Positions 32,913-41,864 of a DNA stretch of 64,000 bases are shown piece by piece. How positions within the stretch are numbered: the stretch's first letter is position 1; each line of letters starts with the position of its first letter. Both the position numbers and the translations under genes were made by a program. Below the pieces are notes generated by a model, which was not told the origin of the DNA, searched no databases, and saw only the letters and a program-made list of their open reading frames with translations. The DNA comes from Geotalea toluenoxydans JCM 15764 (GTDB lineage: Bacteria; Desulfobacterota; Desulfuromonadia; Geobacterales; Geobacteraceae). Location: NCBI RefSeq assembly GCF_001311985.1, contig NZ_BBCJ01000005.1, forward strand, positions 62,001 to 126,000, written 5' to 3'.

Positions 32913-35018
32913 CTATTGCAGGCTCTGCGCTTCCACTTCCTTTATCAGTTGCGGGATATCCACGATCAGTGCAACCGCCCCGTCACCCAGAATCGTCGCT
33001 CCCGATATGCCCTCGACATTTTTGTAAGCCCGTCCCAGTGATTTGATAACCGTCTGGTGCTCGCCTATGACATGGTCGACCACAAAGCCGACACGCATGC
33101 CGTTGACCTGGGTGATGACGATCTGCTGGATATCCGGCGCATTGCCGCTGATCCGGAACTTCTCCCGGAGTGGGATGTATGGCACCATGTGGTCACGAAC
33201 GGTGGCCAGATTTCTTCCATGGGACTTTTCGATGTCGCTGCCGGTCAACTCCACACATTCATCCACCAGCGAAAGTGGAAGCAGGAAACGGTCGCCGCCG
33301 ATCTGGACCAGCAGGCTTTCGATGATGGCCAGGGTCAGGGGTATCTTTACGGTGATGGTGGTGCCTTCTCCCCGTTTGCTGGTTATTTCGATGGTGCCCC
33401 GCAACGCTTCGATGGCCCTCTTGACCACATCCATTCCGACACCGCGCCCGGAGACGCTGGAGATCTTTTTAGCAGTGGAAAAGCCGGGAGCAAAGATCTG
33501 GGCAAAGATCTCTTTTTCGGACAGTTCCGTGGTGGGCTGAATAAGCCCCTTTTCTATGGCCTTGGCCCGAATGGCCTCCTTGTCCAGTCCTGCACCGTCG
33601 TCTTTGATGGTAATGAAGACACTGTCGCCGGAATGTACGGCGGAAAGATGCACCGTCCCCTGTGCCGGCTTGCCGGCTGCAGCTCGCTCTTCGGGCATTT
33701 CTATGCCGTGGTCGATGCTGTTGCGGATCAGGTGCACCAGGGGATCGTTGAGCTTTTCGATGACGGTCTTATCCAGCTCCGTCTCAGCACCGGAAGTCTC
33801 CATTTCAATCTTTTTGCCCAGTTCGTTGGAAAGGTCGCGAACCAGGCGCTTGAACTTGCTGAAGGTGGTGCCGATGGGCAGCATCCTGATGTTGAGGGCG
33901 TTATCCCGCAATTCTGCGGTCAGACGCTCCACCTCTTCGGCGATGGACATCAGTTCCGCATCCCTGCGCCCGGCGGAGGTCTGACTGAGACGAGCCTGGA
34001 CCGTGACCAGCTCTCCCACCAGGTTTACCAGAACGTCCAGTTTTTCTGCCGGAACACGGATGCTGGAAGCACTCTCCTGGGATTGCCTTTCCTGGCGGAC
34101 CTCCTTCACATGCTGCTGCTCCACAAGGGCAGAGATGATTTTTTCCGGTTCCACAAACCCGCTCTCAATGGCAATTTCTCCAAATCGCTTCTGCTGGGAC
34201 AGGATATTCTTCATCTCTTCGAAGTTCAGATCACCCCGTTCCACCAATATTTCGCCAAGTTTCTTGTAGCCATCTTCCCCGACGAAAGGTGTTCCACTGT
34301 CAATAACCTCGATCTTCAGCTCGCAATCGTCCTCCACAAATATGAATACATCCTTGATGGCATCCATTCCCCTGTTGGTGGTCAGAATCACATCCCAGTA
34401 GACATAGCAGCTCTCCGCATCCATTTCCTCCAGGGGAAGCAGGTTGGTCACCTGGGCAATTACCCGGCTCTGGCCAAGCTCCCTCAATTCCTTGACCAGG
34501 CTCAGGGGATTGGTTCCTCGCATGAAAATACCCTGGTCTGGTTCGAAGCGGATCCGGTAGGTAACTTCAGCCGATTCCTGCTGTCCCCCTTTTGCCTCTT
34601 CAGCCGGTTGAAGGTTTGCCGATGATTTTTCAGGCTCCGTTTCGGGAAGCATGCTCTTCAGGGTGGCAATTATCTCTGCGGTGCAGGCTACGTCAACCAC
34701 GGCGCCCCCGGTTGAAGCATCAAGCATGGCCTTGATCTGATCGCGAGCGGCCAGGGTGACGTTGACCAGTTTTTTGGTTACCGGAATCAGGCCGTTGCGC
34801 ACCAGATCGAAAACCGTTTCCACTTCGTGGGTAAAAGCGGCAATGTCTTCAAAACCGAACATTGCCCCCGATCCCTTGATGGTATGCATGGCCCGGAAGA
34901 CCCGGCCGATCACTTCCTCATCATCAGGCCTTTCTTCAAGCTCCAGGAGGGAAGTTTCCAGCTCTGCCAGAAGCTCGTAAGCCTCTTCCTTGAATGCCTC
35001 TTGATGTTGGTCCATCAT
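32913..35018 (-). CDS. cheA: Chemotaxis histidine kinase CheA
   Basis: Intact, 701 residues. Order: HPt domain with phospho-histidine in RAMHTIKGSGAMFGF (about residue 46). A beta-rich middle domain (about 150-245) follows, then a helical stretch (255-315) built of two LGEI...G...E.I..AL..Q units. The dimerization domain is near 325-385; HATPase has HLIRNSIDHGIE, DDGAGLD and GRGVGMDVVK; the CheW-like domain is at the end. No classic CheY-binding P2 domain is recognizable. CheA passes phosphate to CheY and CheB. The start overlaps the cheY stop by 4 bp. Confidence 0.95.
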   Translation of the reverse strand: MMDQHQEAFKEEAYELLAELETSLLELEERPDDEEVIGRVFRAMHTIKGSGAMFGFEDIAAFTHEVETVFDLVRNGLIPVTKKLVNVTLAARDQIKAMLDASTGGAVVDVACTAEIIATLKSMLPETEPEKSSANLQPAEEAKGGQQESAEVTYRIRFEPDQGIFMRGTNPLSLVKELRELGQSRVIAQVTNLLPLEEMDAESCYVYWDVILTTNRGMDAIKDVFIFVEDDCELKIEVIDSGTPFVGEDGYKKLGEILVERGDLNFEEMKNILSQQKRFGEIAIESGFVEPEKIISALVEQQHVKEVRQERQSQESASSIRVPAEKLDVLVNLVGELVTVQARLSQTSAGRRDAELMSIAEEVERLTAELRDNALNIRMLPIGTTFSKFKRLVRDLSNELGKKIEMETSGAETELDKTVIEKLNDPLVHLIRNSIDHGIEMPEERAAAGKPAQGTVHLSAVHSGDSVFITIKDDGAGLDKEAIRAKAIEKGLIQPTTELSEKEIFAQIFAPGFSTAKKISSVSGRGVGMDVVKRAIEALRGTIEITSKRGEGTTITVKIPLTLAIIESLLVQIGGDRFLLPLSLVDECVELTGSDIEKSHGRNLATVRDHMVPYIPLREKFRISGNAPDIQQIVITQVNGMRVGFVVDHVIGEHQTVIKSLGRAYKNVEGISGATILGDGAVALIVDIPQLIKEVEAQSLQ

Positions 35019-35380
35019 CCGAGCACCTTCTTCACCACCGCCATCAGCTGTTCAGGCTTGAAAGGCTTGACTATCCAGCCGGTTGCCCCGGCGGCCTTTC
35101 CTTCCTGTTTTTTGCTGTCCTGGGATTCCGTGGTAAGCATAACGATAGGAATGAATTTACAGGCAGGCAGAGCCCGCGCCCCCTTGATCAGGCCGATCCC
35201 GTCCAGGTTCGGCATATTCAGGTCGGTGATGAGCATATCGACCTTTTGTCCGCCAAGCTTCTGCAGCGCATCTTTTCCGTCCACCGCTTCCACCACTTCG
35301 TATCCGTTCTGTTTCAGGGTAAAACTGACCATCTGTCGGACACTGGCGGAATCATCCGCCGTCATGATTATCTTTCCCAT
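35015..35380 (-). CDS. cheY: Chemotaxis response regulator CheY
   Basis: Intact single-domain receiver of about 121 residues, start ATG 35378-35380 (MGKIIMTADDSASVRQ). The acidic pair is in TADDSAS, the phospho-acceptor aspartate in MLITDLNMPNLDG, the threonine in VMLTTES and the lysine in IVKPFKPEQL. It relays CheA phosphorylation to the flagellar switch or another output. Its ATG overlaps the corrected stop of the STAS gene (TGATG), and its stop overlaps cheA, indicating tight coupling. Confidence 0.95.
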   Translation of the reverse strand: MGKIIMTADDSASVRQMVSFTLKQNGYEVVEAVDGKDALQKLGGQKVDMLITDLNMPNLDGIGLIKGARALPACKFIPIVMLTTESQDSKKQEGKAAGATGWIVKPFKPEQLMAVVKKVLG

Positions 35381-35741
35381 CAATCATTCCCTCCCACCCA
35401 AAAGCAGCTTTTTCCTTGTCCTGGGCACATCCCACATGGCGCTGAAAACCTGCTTCCATGCTCGCCGTATCAATAATATCGCTATCACCGGTAGTGATGC
35501 AGAGATGCTTGTTGAGGTGCAGGGAACTGCGGTGAGCCGAGCATAGGAGTTGCAGGCCTGCCAAGTCGACCTCCGTCACCCCGGCCAGGTCGAGGCAAAG
35601 CTGTTCCCCTCCCTCAAATGCCTGCAAAAGAGAAGCTTTCAATTCCCCAACGTTCTGGACGGTAAGCGGTCCGCTGACTTTTACAACCAAGGCAGCAGGG
35701 TCCCCTTCCGCTTTGGCCATGGTCACCTTCAGTTCACCCAT
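35380..35741 (-). CDS. STAS-domain protein
   Basis: About 120 codons from ATG 35739-35741 (MGELKVTMAKAEGD), with an AGGAGGA site 9 bp upstream. STAS fold: LTVQNVGELKASLLQAFEGGEQLCLDLAGVTEVDLAGLQLL, resembling anti-sigma factor antagonists but lacking the serine usually phosphorylated there (DLAGL). The uncorrected frame runs 29 bp into cheY. Adding one A in the run near 35408 gives GCAQDKEKSCFWVGGND and a TGA overlapping the cheY ATG by one base. This arrangement and the GC..D....C.W ending support an indel. STAS proteins of this kind recur in deltaproteobacterial che operons; the partner is unknown. Confidence 0.8.
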
Positions 35742-35775
35742 AACAGATTCTCCTCCTAAAGCTGACGCTGAATAT

Positions 35776-37602
35776 TTAAAACAGCTCCACGTTATCTCCC
35801 AGCCCATCGGATGCCGGCGAAGAAACTTCGCTGACAGGACCGGCAGGTACAGGTTGAGCACTTGCTCCCTCTTCTTTTTTGATCATGGAATGATGGATCT
35901 TGCGTTCGCTGTCCATGGTGTAGCGGTCGGCAAGCTGCATCAGATTGCCGTTTTCAGCATCAGATGACGGAGCGATGAGGCGGGCTTCATCGATAATGGC
36001 GCACAGTTCGCTCCTTACCTGGTCGATCACCTGGGTCACCTGAAAATGGGCCGTAATGCCGTTGGTTGCTGCGTCAATATCTGTACAAAGCGTTTCAACA
36101 GCCCCCTGCATGTTCTGCAGACATTCGCTAAGTGAATCATTCACTCTCTGCAGGGATTGAAGCAGCCCCGGCAGTGAACTGACCATTTCTTCCACTTCCT
36201 GGTCAAGCTCGGTCGCATCCGCCTTGGCACTGTTGCAGAGGCCTTCGGTGGCATTGGTAACTTCGGTCAACATATTGGAAACGGCAGAGGTCTGGGCAAT
36301 GGCATCCACCGACAGCCGTTGAATAGCCTCTGCAAGGACTCCAAGCGCGGCGCCATCGTCACCGGTCAGGGCAGCTTTCACCTGTGCATTGAGGGCGATG
36401 AGTTCGATTTCCTCACCGATGAACTCAATATCGCTGACGAATGCCGTAATCTCCGTTACCGTTTCGGCAACGGTGTTCATGGCCTTGGTCAGGGCACGAT
36501 TGAGCTGGGAACTCTTATCCAGAACGGCGCCAACCACGGTGAGATCGGCTTCCAGTCCCGTCAGAAAAGAGCTTCCCGTCTGATCTGCCACACCTGCCAT
36601 GGCACTGGTATCTTCGGAAAGGCGTGCTTCCTTTGCCGCTATGCCGTGCAAGTTGTCGACAATACGCCCCACAGCGCCATTGAGTTCGTCGCTGGCATGG
36701 GATAGCTGTGCCGCCTGCAGTTGGCAAATACCGACAGCAGTCTGCGCCAGAGCGGGCGCCATCCCATCCCGGTCTTCCCCCTCGCTTTCCAGGCTGTTCT
36801 GCAGATCATCCAGAGCCTCGGCCACATGCTCGATCTGTTGACGGACTATATCGTGGAACTGCATGGACATGACAACTTCGCCAATGTTTCGGGACACGAC
36901 TCCCGAAGCTTCGGCTATGGCAGATGCAGCCGTGGAACAGCGGGAATTGACTTCGGTCAGGGCAGCAAGACTTGTCTGGGTTCTTTCCAGGATTCCCTTT
37001 ACCTGACCCTTTTGTTCTATGCCCAGATCAAGAACCTGGTTCAGGGTCTGGCGGATCGCAGAAGTCAGCAGTTCCTTTTGTTCAAGTATTGTCCCCGCCT
37101 TTTCAAGCACCTGAATGGAAAGCTGACCAACATCATTTGCCAGCGTGTCGAATCCTGCAGCGCTCTGCCCAAGACGTGCACTTTCTATCTTGGTTGAAAT
37201 ACCGAGCATGCGTAGCGACTTGTTTATTTTCCTGAAACCTGAAAGGGGAGCACCAGTCTTGTCCAATAAAAGAAGAATTGAGCGCAAGGTTTGGGAACTC
37301 TGTTCCGTCTCCTTCTCCCCATGGACCAGGTACTCGTCCATCTGGACAAGTATCTCCCGGAGGCGGCCAATGGTATGGGAAATTTCTTCGCCGGAAACCT
37401 GGCCGGCCATCTCCGAAGACATTTGGGAGATTTGTCCGGCCCGGTCGTAAAAATCGTGGAGCCTCGCCCCGGTTGCCAGGAATTCTTCCTCTGTGGTGCC
37501 TGATATCTCCATCAATAGCCGGCTTGCCGAGGCGAGGCGTGCAGGCCAGGAGGATGGCAAGGAGTTGACATTGAAGGCCGGCACGTTGTTATCCATAAAC
37601 AT
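35776..37602 (-). CDS. Soluble MCP-like coiled-coil protein of the che operon
   Basis: Intact, 608 residues, no membrane segment, mostly helical. It starts the operon that continues with STAS, cheY, cheA and MCP 5. Two degenerate receptor-hairpin-like segments are visible: LRMLGISTKIESARLGQ near 130 and ELIALNAQVKAALTGDD near 400. Neither keeps the canonical [19 protein letters not shown]. Between them lies SMQFHDIVRQQIEHV (near 240), similar in pattern to the acidic-x-x-x-Q phosphatase motif of CheZ-type proteins. It ends in LGDNVELF. No CheZ, CheC or CheX gene is present, so a CheY-P phosphatase or cytoplasmic receptor role is possible; this is inference. Confidence 0.65.
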   Translation of the reverse strand: MFMDNNVPAFNVNSLPSSWPARLASASRLLMEISGTTEEEFLATGARLHDFYDRAGQISQMSSEMAGQVSGEEISHTIGRLREILVQMDEYLVHGEKETEQSSQTLRSILLLLDKTGAPLSGFRKINKSLRMLGISTKIESARLGQSAAGFDTLANDVGQLSIQVLEKAGTILEQKELLTSAIRQTLNQVLDLGIEQKGQVKGILERTQTSLAALTEVNSRCSTAASAIAEASGVVSRNIGEVVMSMQFHDIVRQQIEHVAEALDDLQNSLESEGEDRDGMAPALAQTAVGICQLQAAQLSHASDELNGAVGRIVDNLHGIAAKEARLSEDTSAMAGVADQTGSSFLTGLEADLTVVGAVLDKSSQLNRALTKAMNTVAETVTEITAFVSDIEFIGEEIELIALNAQVKAALTGDDGAALGVLAEAIQRLSVDAIAQTSAVSNMLTEVTNATEGLCNSAKADATELDQEVEEMVSSLPGLLQSLQRVNDSLSECLQNMQGAVETLCTDIDAATNGITAHFQVTQVIDQVRSELCAIIDEARLIAPSSDAENGNLMQLADRYTMDSERKIHHSMIKKEEGASAQPVPAGPVSEVSSPASDGLGDNVELF

Positions 37603-37700
37603 AGTTTCAACCCTGTTTCATGCAGATGTAAGGCAGTGCACCACCTCTTGTTTTTAAACATATCGTCAGAAGGCGGAATAGCTTGAGGGATAAAATACAA

Positions 37701-37730
37701 AAAAGCACCACAGGTCCTGTGGTGCTTTTT
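37701..37730. terminator. Rho-independent terminator after P460 cytochrome
   Basis: Perfect stem AAAAGCACCACAGG / CCTGTGGTGCTTTT around a TC loop. The T-run can serve either strand; it lies 27 bp past the minus-strand stop at 37758 and upstream of the che operon start. Confidence 0.87.
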
Positions 37731-37757
37731 GAGATGGAGACTTCTCGCGGGAGTTTG

Positions 37758-38228
37758 TTACTTGAAATCGGTATACTTCGAAATGACGTAATCTCTATCT
37801 TTTGCTTCTTTCAGATGGCATTCATAGCAGTTTTTCACCGGGTCAAGCTTGGAAGCCTTCCCCTCGCCGGTGAAACCGACGAATTGCCAGCCGCCGGTTT
37901 CTTTGAATTTCTTGTCCTTTTTCATCAGGACGATCATGTTCTTTTTACCTTTTACCGGCTTGCCGTTTTCTTCCTTTAACTTGTAGTAATCGACCACAAA
38001 GCGGCTGCCTTCGGGATATTTTCCCCCGGCTTTGTAGGCGGGCATGGCTTTCTTGTCCACATAGATGTTGTGAACCCCATAGAAAAGCGAACTCTTGTCA
38101 CTGACTACCTTTTCCTTGCTTTTCTCCACTTTTCGTACCCCTTGGGCAGCGTGTCGGTGGCAGCAAATGCTGAAGTGGCGGCGAAGAGCAGGGAAACAGC
38201 CGTCAGCATGACAGAATTTTTTTTTCAT
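37758..38228 (-). CDS. Cytochrome P460 family c-type haem protein
   Basis: About 156 codons after repair. ATG 38226-38228 has a GGAGGA site. A Sec signal peptide (MKKNSVMLTAVSLLFAATSAFA) appears once one A is removed from the nine-A run at 38217-38225. A second indel, a G lost near 38130, joins the leader to SKEKVVSDKSSLFYG. The mature part has PEGSRFVVDYYKLKEENG, ETGGWQFVGF and one haem site CYECH at the end, matching the P460 pattern. It is exported and presumably periplasmic. The role is unknown; some relatives have an unusual lysine-haem crosslink, not checkable here. Confidence 0.8.
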   Translation of the reverse strand: MKKKFCHADGCFPALRRHFSICCHRHAAQGVRKVEKSKEKVVSDKSSLFYGVHNIYVDKKAMPAYKAGGKYPEGSRFVVDYYKLKEENGKPVKGKKNMIVLMKKDKKFKETGGWQFVGFTGEGKASKLDPVKNCYECHLKEAKDRDYVISKYTDFK

Positions 38229-38380
38229 TGATGTGTCCTCCAAAGCGTGATTTTTACGTGGTGAAGGGTAATAAATTTGCGTCCTTTATTCAAGAAAAAC
38301 ATGCCTCTTCAGCAGGTACACATCTATAAGTATACTAAGTCACAGGAAATCGGCAGCTATTTATAGACTTTTAACGCCGC

Positions 38381-39022
38381 CTACTTTCGGACGAAAATTT
38401 CACGGGCCATGGCCGAATCGATGGCGAATTCGGAAAAACCTACCCTGAAAATGTAGGAGGGAAAGGTCTGGGAGAGGATGATGCGGTTGCGGGAAGCACC
38501 CCCATGGCCATGAGTTTCTGCATCTTTTTACTGTCTTCTGTCTGGATATAGGCTATTTCCCCTTCTTCGCCCGATTTCAGCTCCGTGAGGGGGACAACAC
38601 CCAGATCACCACTTTTTTTCGCTTCCTCGCAGCACTCCCCCGGCGGAATGTGTTTGCCGTGGGGACAGGTGGTGGGATGGTTGAGCATGGTGCAGACCTT
38701 GGCATCGACCCTTCGTTGAGCAGATGCTCGAACTGGCAGCCTTGTCGTCTCCGGCCTCCCCGCGCACATTCAGCACATCCATGAGCAGCCGTTCTGCCAG
38801 CCTGTGGCGGCGGATCGTACGCCTGCCTTCTACCTTGCCCTCCGGACGAAAGTAGACCCGCCCCTCCTTTACCTCGACCAGTGTCTGGGAGGTCAACTCC
38901 TGGTAGGCTGGATCACCGGCCGGAATGCCGATGCCATCGATCTCGGCAAAGCCTTTTCCTTCCTCCTCAACGGCAATCCATAGCGCTTCCAGAATTTCTT
39001 CCGCTTTATCCGATAACTTCAT
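38381..39022 (-). CDS. DtxR-type metal-dependent regulator fused to FeoA domain
   Basis: About 214 codons. The N-terminal winged helix (1-75; KLSDKAEEILEALW) is followed by the metal-binding dimerization segment CQFEHLLNEGVDAKVCTMLNHP, with the C-x-x-EH ligand pattern of DtxR/MntR. A loop rich in Cys/His (CPHGKHIPPGECC) follows, and a C-terminal FeoA/SH3-like domain begins near residue 140. Two one-base losses: near 38731 (restoring DDKACQFEHLLNEG) and near 38494 (G, restoring VLPGNRIILSQ), with the stop at 38381. It lies first in a feo operon and probably controls it or acts with FeoB. Confidence 0.83.
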
Positions 39023-39050
39023 TACATGCTCCTTGTATTGTTTTAACCTG

Positions 39051-39233
39051 CTATTCCTTTTCGTTTTTTACCAACAATCCCTTAAGTTTTTTCAACACCT
39101 TCATTTCAGGCGGATTCTCGTAGTAGCAGCGTGGACAGCGCACCATGCTGCATTTCCCCGGTTTGCCGCATTTCCCGCAACCGGTGATGCCTTCTTCCTG
39201 GCTGAATTCGTGTCCGCAATAGCCGCACTTCAT
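39051..39233 (-). CDS. Zinc-ribbon miniprotein of the feo locus
   Basis: 60 residues with eight cysteines in CxxC pairs: CGYC near the start, CGKC and CSMVRCPRCYY in the middle, then a lysine-rich tail (MKVLKKLKGLLVKNEKE). It lies 15 bp after the feoB stop and 28 bp before the DtxR/FeoA gene, so it is probably co-transcribed. It resembles a small rubredoxin-like or zinc-ribbon protein. It may bind Fe or Zn and assist FeoB in place of FeoC; no direct evidence. Confidence 0.75.
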   Translation of the reverse strand: MKCGYCGHEFSQEEGITGCGKCGKPGKCSMVRCPRCYYENPPEMKVLKKLKGLLVKNEKE

Positions 39234-39248
39234 TGGGATAACCTCTTG

Positions 39249-41240
39249 TTATACCAGCTTGGTGACGAGCAGGAACTGGTTGAGCAGATAACCGCTGCCA
39301 AAGGCAAGAGCGCTGACAAAGACACCGATGGCCAAGGCGACCTTTAAACCCCGCTCTCTTTTCATGACCAGGAACTGGGCCACACAGGGAATGAAGAGGG
39401 TCAGCGTCACCGCTGCAACCGTCAATTGCCGTCCATCCAGTATACCCTTGGTCTGCAGATCATACAGTCCGGCAGCCCCATAATCCCGACGGAAGAAGCC
39501 GAAGATGAAGGCGACAGCTACATCCTTGGGCAGCCCCATCATGGACATTACCGGACTCATAACTTCCACCGACTTCTCGAAAAAATGAGTGAGTTTGCCG
39601 ATCCACAGCAGCACCGATGCCAGTATGAAGAGCGGCAGGATTTCCAGAAAGTACCACTGCATCCTGGTATAGGTCTTGGTCAGAACGTTGGACAGCTGGG
39701 GAAGCCGCATGGGGGGCAGCTCCATATAGAACATCGGGGTCTCGCCGGGCACGAGGCGGGCCGCAAGGAAACCGATTAAAAGGAATATGAGCAAAAGGCT
39801 GATACTCCAGACCAGAAGAGCCCCCGGCGCCTTGGACAATAGCGCCAGAATAACGCCGAGCTGTGCGGAACAGGGAATGGCCAGAGCCAGCAGCAGGGTG
39901 GCGAGAATTCGCTCCCGCACCGTTTCCAGCGTACGGGTAACCATGGTAGCCATGGTATCGCAACCGAAACCGAGAACGATGGGAATGACGGCACGGCCGG
40001 TGAGGCCGATTTTCTTGAAGACCCTGTCTACCAGCAACGCCAGCCGCGGAAAATAGCCGCTGTCCTCAAGAATGGAAAAGAAGAGGAAGAAGGTCGCCAC
40101 GATGGGAAGAATGATCCCCACTGCATAGCGCAGACCAAGGGTCAGCACACCGTATTCTCCGACAAAAAGTTCCTGAATGACTTCCCAGGGAACTACCCCT
40201 TTGATGAGTTCTGTGATCCACGGGTTGAAATATCCTTCGAAGAGAGTCCCTTCGAGAAAATCAACGAGCGTACCTGCGCCAAAGACACCGACGAACTGGT
40301 AAAGGCCATAATAAAGAACTATCAGCAGCAAGGGTATTCCTGTTAAGGGTCTGACCGCCCAACGGGAAAGGCGCTCATTAAATGTAACGACCCTCTTGTC
40401 CGGCAGATTGAAAACCCCGGCAAGTAGTCCTTTGACTATACCTTTTCGCTCCATGGACAGGTCCAGGTTAAAGGATTCCCGCCGCTCGAAGGTTTTCTCG
40501 CGCACTTTGTCGGAAACGGCTGCAAAACCTTCACCTTCACGTTCGGCAATGAGGGCGGTTACCTCTTCGTCCCTCTGCAAGAGCAGCAACGCCAGCGATT
40601 TTTTCGCTAACGGATAGTCGCACTTGATCAGCTGAGCGACACTTTCGATATCCGCCTCCAGCCGTTTGCTGTAGCCGAATACCGCATGAGTCTTCCTGCT
40701 GTAGCCGGCAATGGCCTTCCTGATCTCTTCCAGGCCGCGTTTTTTAGCGGTGGCAGCACCTATGACCGGAATACCGAGTTTTTCCTGCAAGAGTGGGATG
40801 TCGATTACAAGTCCCATCCGCTCCGCCTCATCCATGATGTTCACCACCAGCACCACCGGCAACTGGGCATCGATAAGCTGCAGGGTCATGACCAGCATCC
40901 GCTCCAAGTTCCTTGCATCCAGCACATGCAGAACCACATCGGGAGATTCCTTGAGTAGAATCTCGCGGGCCACCCGCTCCTCCTCGGTAATCGGCAGGAG
41001 GGAATACATGCCCGGCGTGTCTATGATCTCACATACTTCACCGTTGATCGAGGCAGAACCGCGAGCCACCTCTACCGAAGTGCCAGGGTAATTGGAAACC
41101 GTGACATAAGCACCGGTCAAGGCATTGAAAAGGACACTTTTCCCCACATTAGGGTTTCCCACCAATGCGACCTTCTTGGCCGCACCGGTTGATGCACTGG
41201 CATTGGAATGACATGAAGCCTTTTTCTTGAATACATCCAT
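39249..41240 (-). CDS. feoB: Ferrous iron transporter FeoB
   Basis: Intact 663-residue FeoB. The cytoplasmic G domain (1-190) has G1 GNPNVGKS, switch TVSNYPGTSVEV, G3 DTPGMYSL and G4 NIMDEAE in place of the usual NxxD. The membrane part begins near 290 with Gate motifs: IPLLLIVLYYGLYQFVG, GFGCDTMATM and IPCSAQLGVI. The FeoB C-terminal gate has FIPCVAQFLVMK. It takes up Fe(II), which is vital in an iron-reducing lifestyle. A Fur-box-like sequence lies 22 bp upstream of the ATG at 41263-41283, so it is probably iron-repressed. Confidence 0.96.
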   Translation of the reverse strand: MDVFKKKASCHSNASASTGAAKKVALVGNPNVGKSVLFNALTGAYVTVSNYPGTSVEVARGSASINGEVCEIIDTPGMYSLLPITEEERVAREILLKESPDVVLHVLDARNLERMLVMTLQLIDAQLPVVLVVNIMDEAERMGLVIDIPLLQEKLGIPVIGAATAKKRGLEEIRKAIAGYSRKTHAVFGYSKRLEADIESVAQLIKCDYPLAKKSLALLLLQRDEEVTALIAEREGEGFAAVSDKVREKTFERRESFNLDLSMERKGIVKGLLAGVFNLPDKRVVTFNERLSRWAVRPLTGIPLLLIVLYYGLYQFVGVFGAGTLVDFLEGTLFEGYFNPWITELIKGVVPWEVIQELFVGEYGVLTLGLRYAVGIILPIVATFFLFFSILEDSGYFPRLALLVDRVFKKIGLTGRAVIPIVLGFGCDTMATMVTRTLETVRERILATLLLALAIPCSAQLGVILALLSKAPGALLVWSISLLLIFLLIGFLAARLVPGETPMFYMELPPMRLPQLSNVLTKTYTRMQWYFLEILPLFILASVLLWIGKLTHFFEKSVEVMSPVMSMMGLPKDVAVAFIFGFFRRDYGAAGLYDLQTKGILDGRQLTVAAVTLTLFIPCVAQFLVMKRERGLKVALAIGVFVSALAFGSGYLLNQFLLVTKLV

Positions 41241-41262
41241 TTGGGTTTACTTCCTTAGTTGT

Positions 41263-41283
41263 AATTGATAGTCATTTTCAAAT
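41263..41283. promoter_or_regulatory. Fur box upstream of feoB
   Basis: AATTGATAGTCATTTTCAAAT, with TTGATAG / CATTTTCAA arms in the 7-1-7 layout of Fur sites. It lies between fur and feoB, just upstream of the feoB start codon. Confidence 0.65.
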
Positions 41284-41298
41284 GTGCGGTAAAAAATT

Positions 41299-41730
41299 TT
41301 ATCTCCGGCATTTGGCACAAAGGCCATACAGCTCGAGTTTATGTGTTTTGATTAGAAAGCCGTAGCCGGCAGCTATCTCGTCCTGCAGCTTTTCAATGGT
41401 CTCATTCTCAAATTCGGCAATGGCGCCGCAGCGGGTACAAACCAGATGGTCATGGTGCTCCCCCTCAGTCACATGCTCATAGCGAGTCTGCCCGTCACCG
41501 AACTGGATTTCACGGGCTATGCCTGACTCGGCAAAAAGCTTCAGTGTGCGATAGACTGTGGCATAGCCGATGGCCGGGTGCTTTGCCCGGAGTTTGAGAT
41601 AAAGCTCTTCAAGGCTCATGTGTTCCGACGAAGACAGGAAGAAATCGAGGATAATGTCACGCTGGCGCGTGGACTTGAGGCCCTTCTGGGCAATAAATTC
41701 GCTGAAAGCTTTTTTCTTGGCACGCTTCAC
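41299..41730 (-). CDS. fur: Ferric uptake regulator Fur
   Basis: About 143 residues from GTG 41728-41730 (VKRAKKKAFSEFIAQKG), with a GGAGAGG site just upstream. DNA-binding domain: STRQRDIILDFF, YATVYRTLKLF. Metal sites: EHVTEGEHHDHLVCTRCG with the HHDH cluster, and the structural zinc pair CTRC plus CAKC at the end. An in-frame ATG at 41787 would place the Fur box inside the gene and is less likely. The perfect palindrome TGAAAATgATTTTCA at 41745-41759 implies autoregulation. It lies upstream of feoB on the same strand. Confidence 0.94.
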   Translation of the reverse strand: MKRAKKKAFSEFIAQKGLKSTRQRDIILDFFLSSSEHMSLEELYLKLRAKHPAIGYATVYRTLKLFAESGIAREIQFGDGQTRYEHVTEGEHHDHLVCTRCGAIAEFENETIEKLQDEIAAGYGFLIKTHKLELYGLCAKCRR

Positions 41731-41744
41731 AGGCCTCTCCGGAT

Positions 41745-41759
41745 TGAAAATGATTTTCA
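41745..41759. promoter_or_regulatory. Fur box upstream of fur
   Basis: Perfect 7-1-7 palindrome TGAAAATGATTTTCA, directly upstream of the fur ribosome-binding site. It may also affect the plus-strand small ORF starting at 41865. Confidence 0.75.
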
Positions 41760-41864
41760 CTATAGCGATAGACAATGGATATGTCAACCGTTTTTTGCAA
41801 GTCTGATTTTCGTTGTATGCAGTTTTTAGAATATATGTTACTTTATCGGAAAAAGGAGGTTTTC

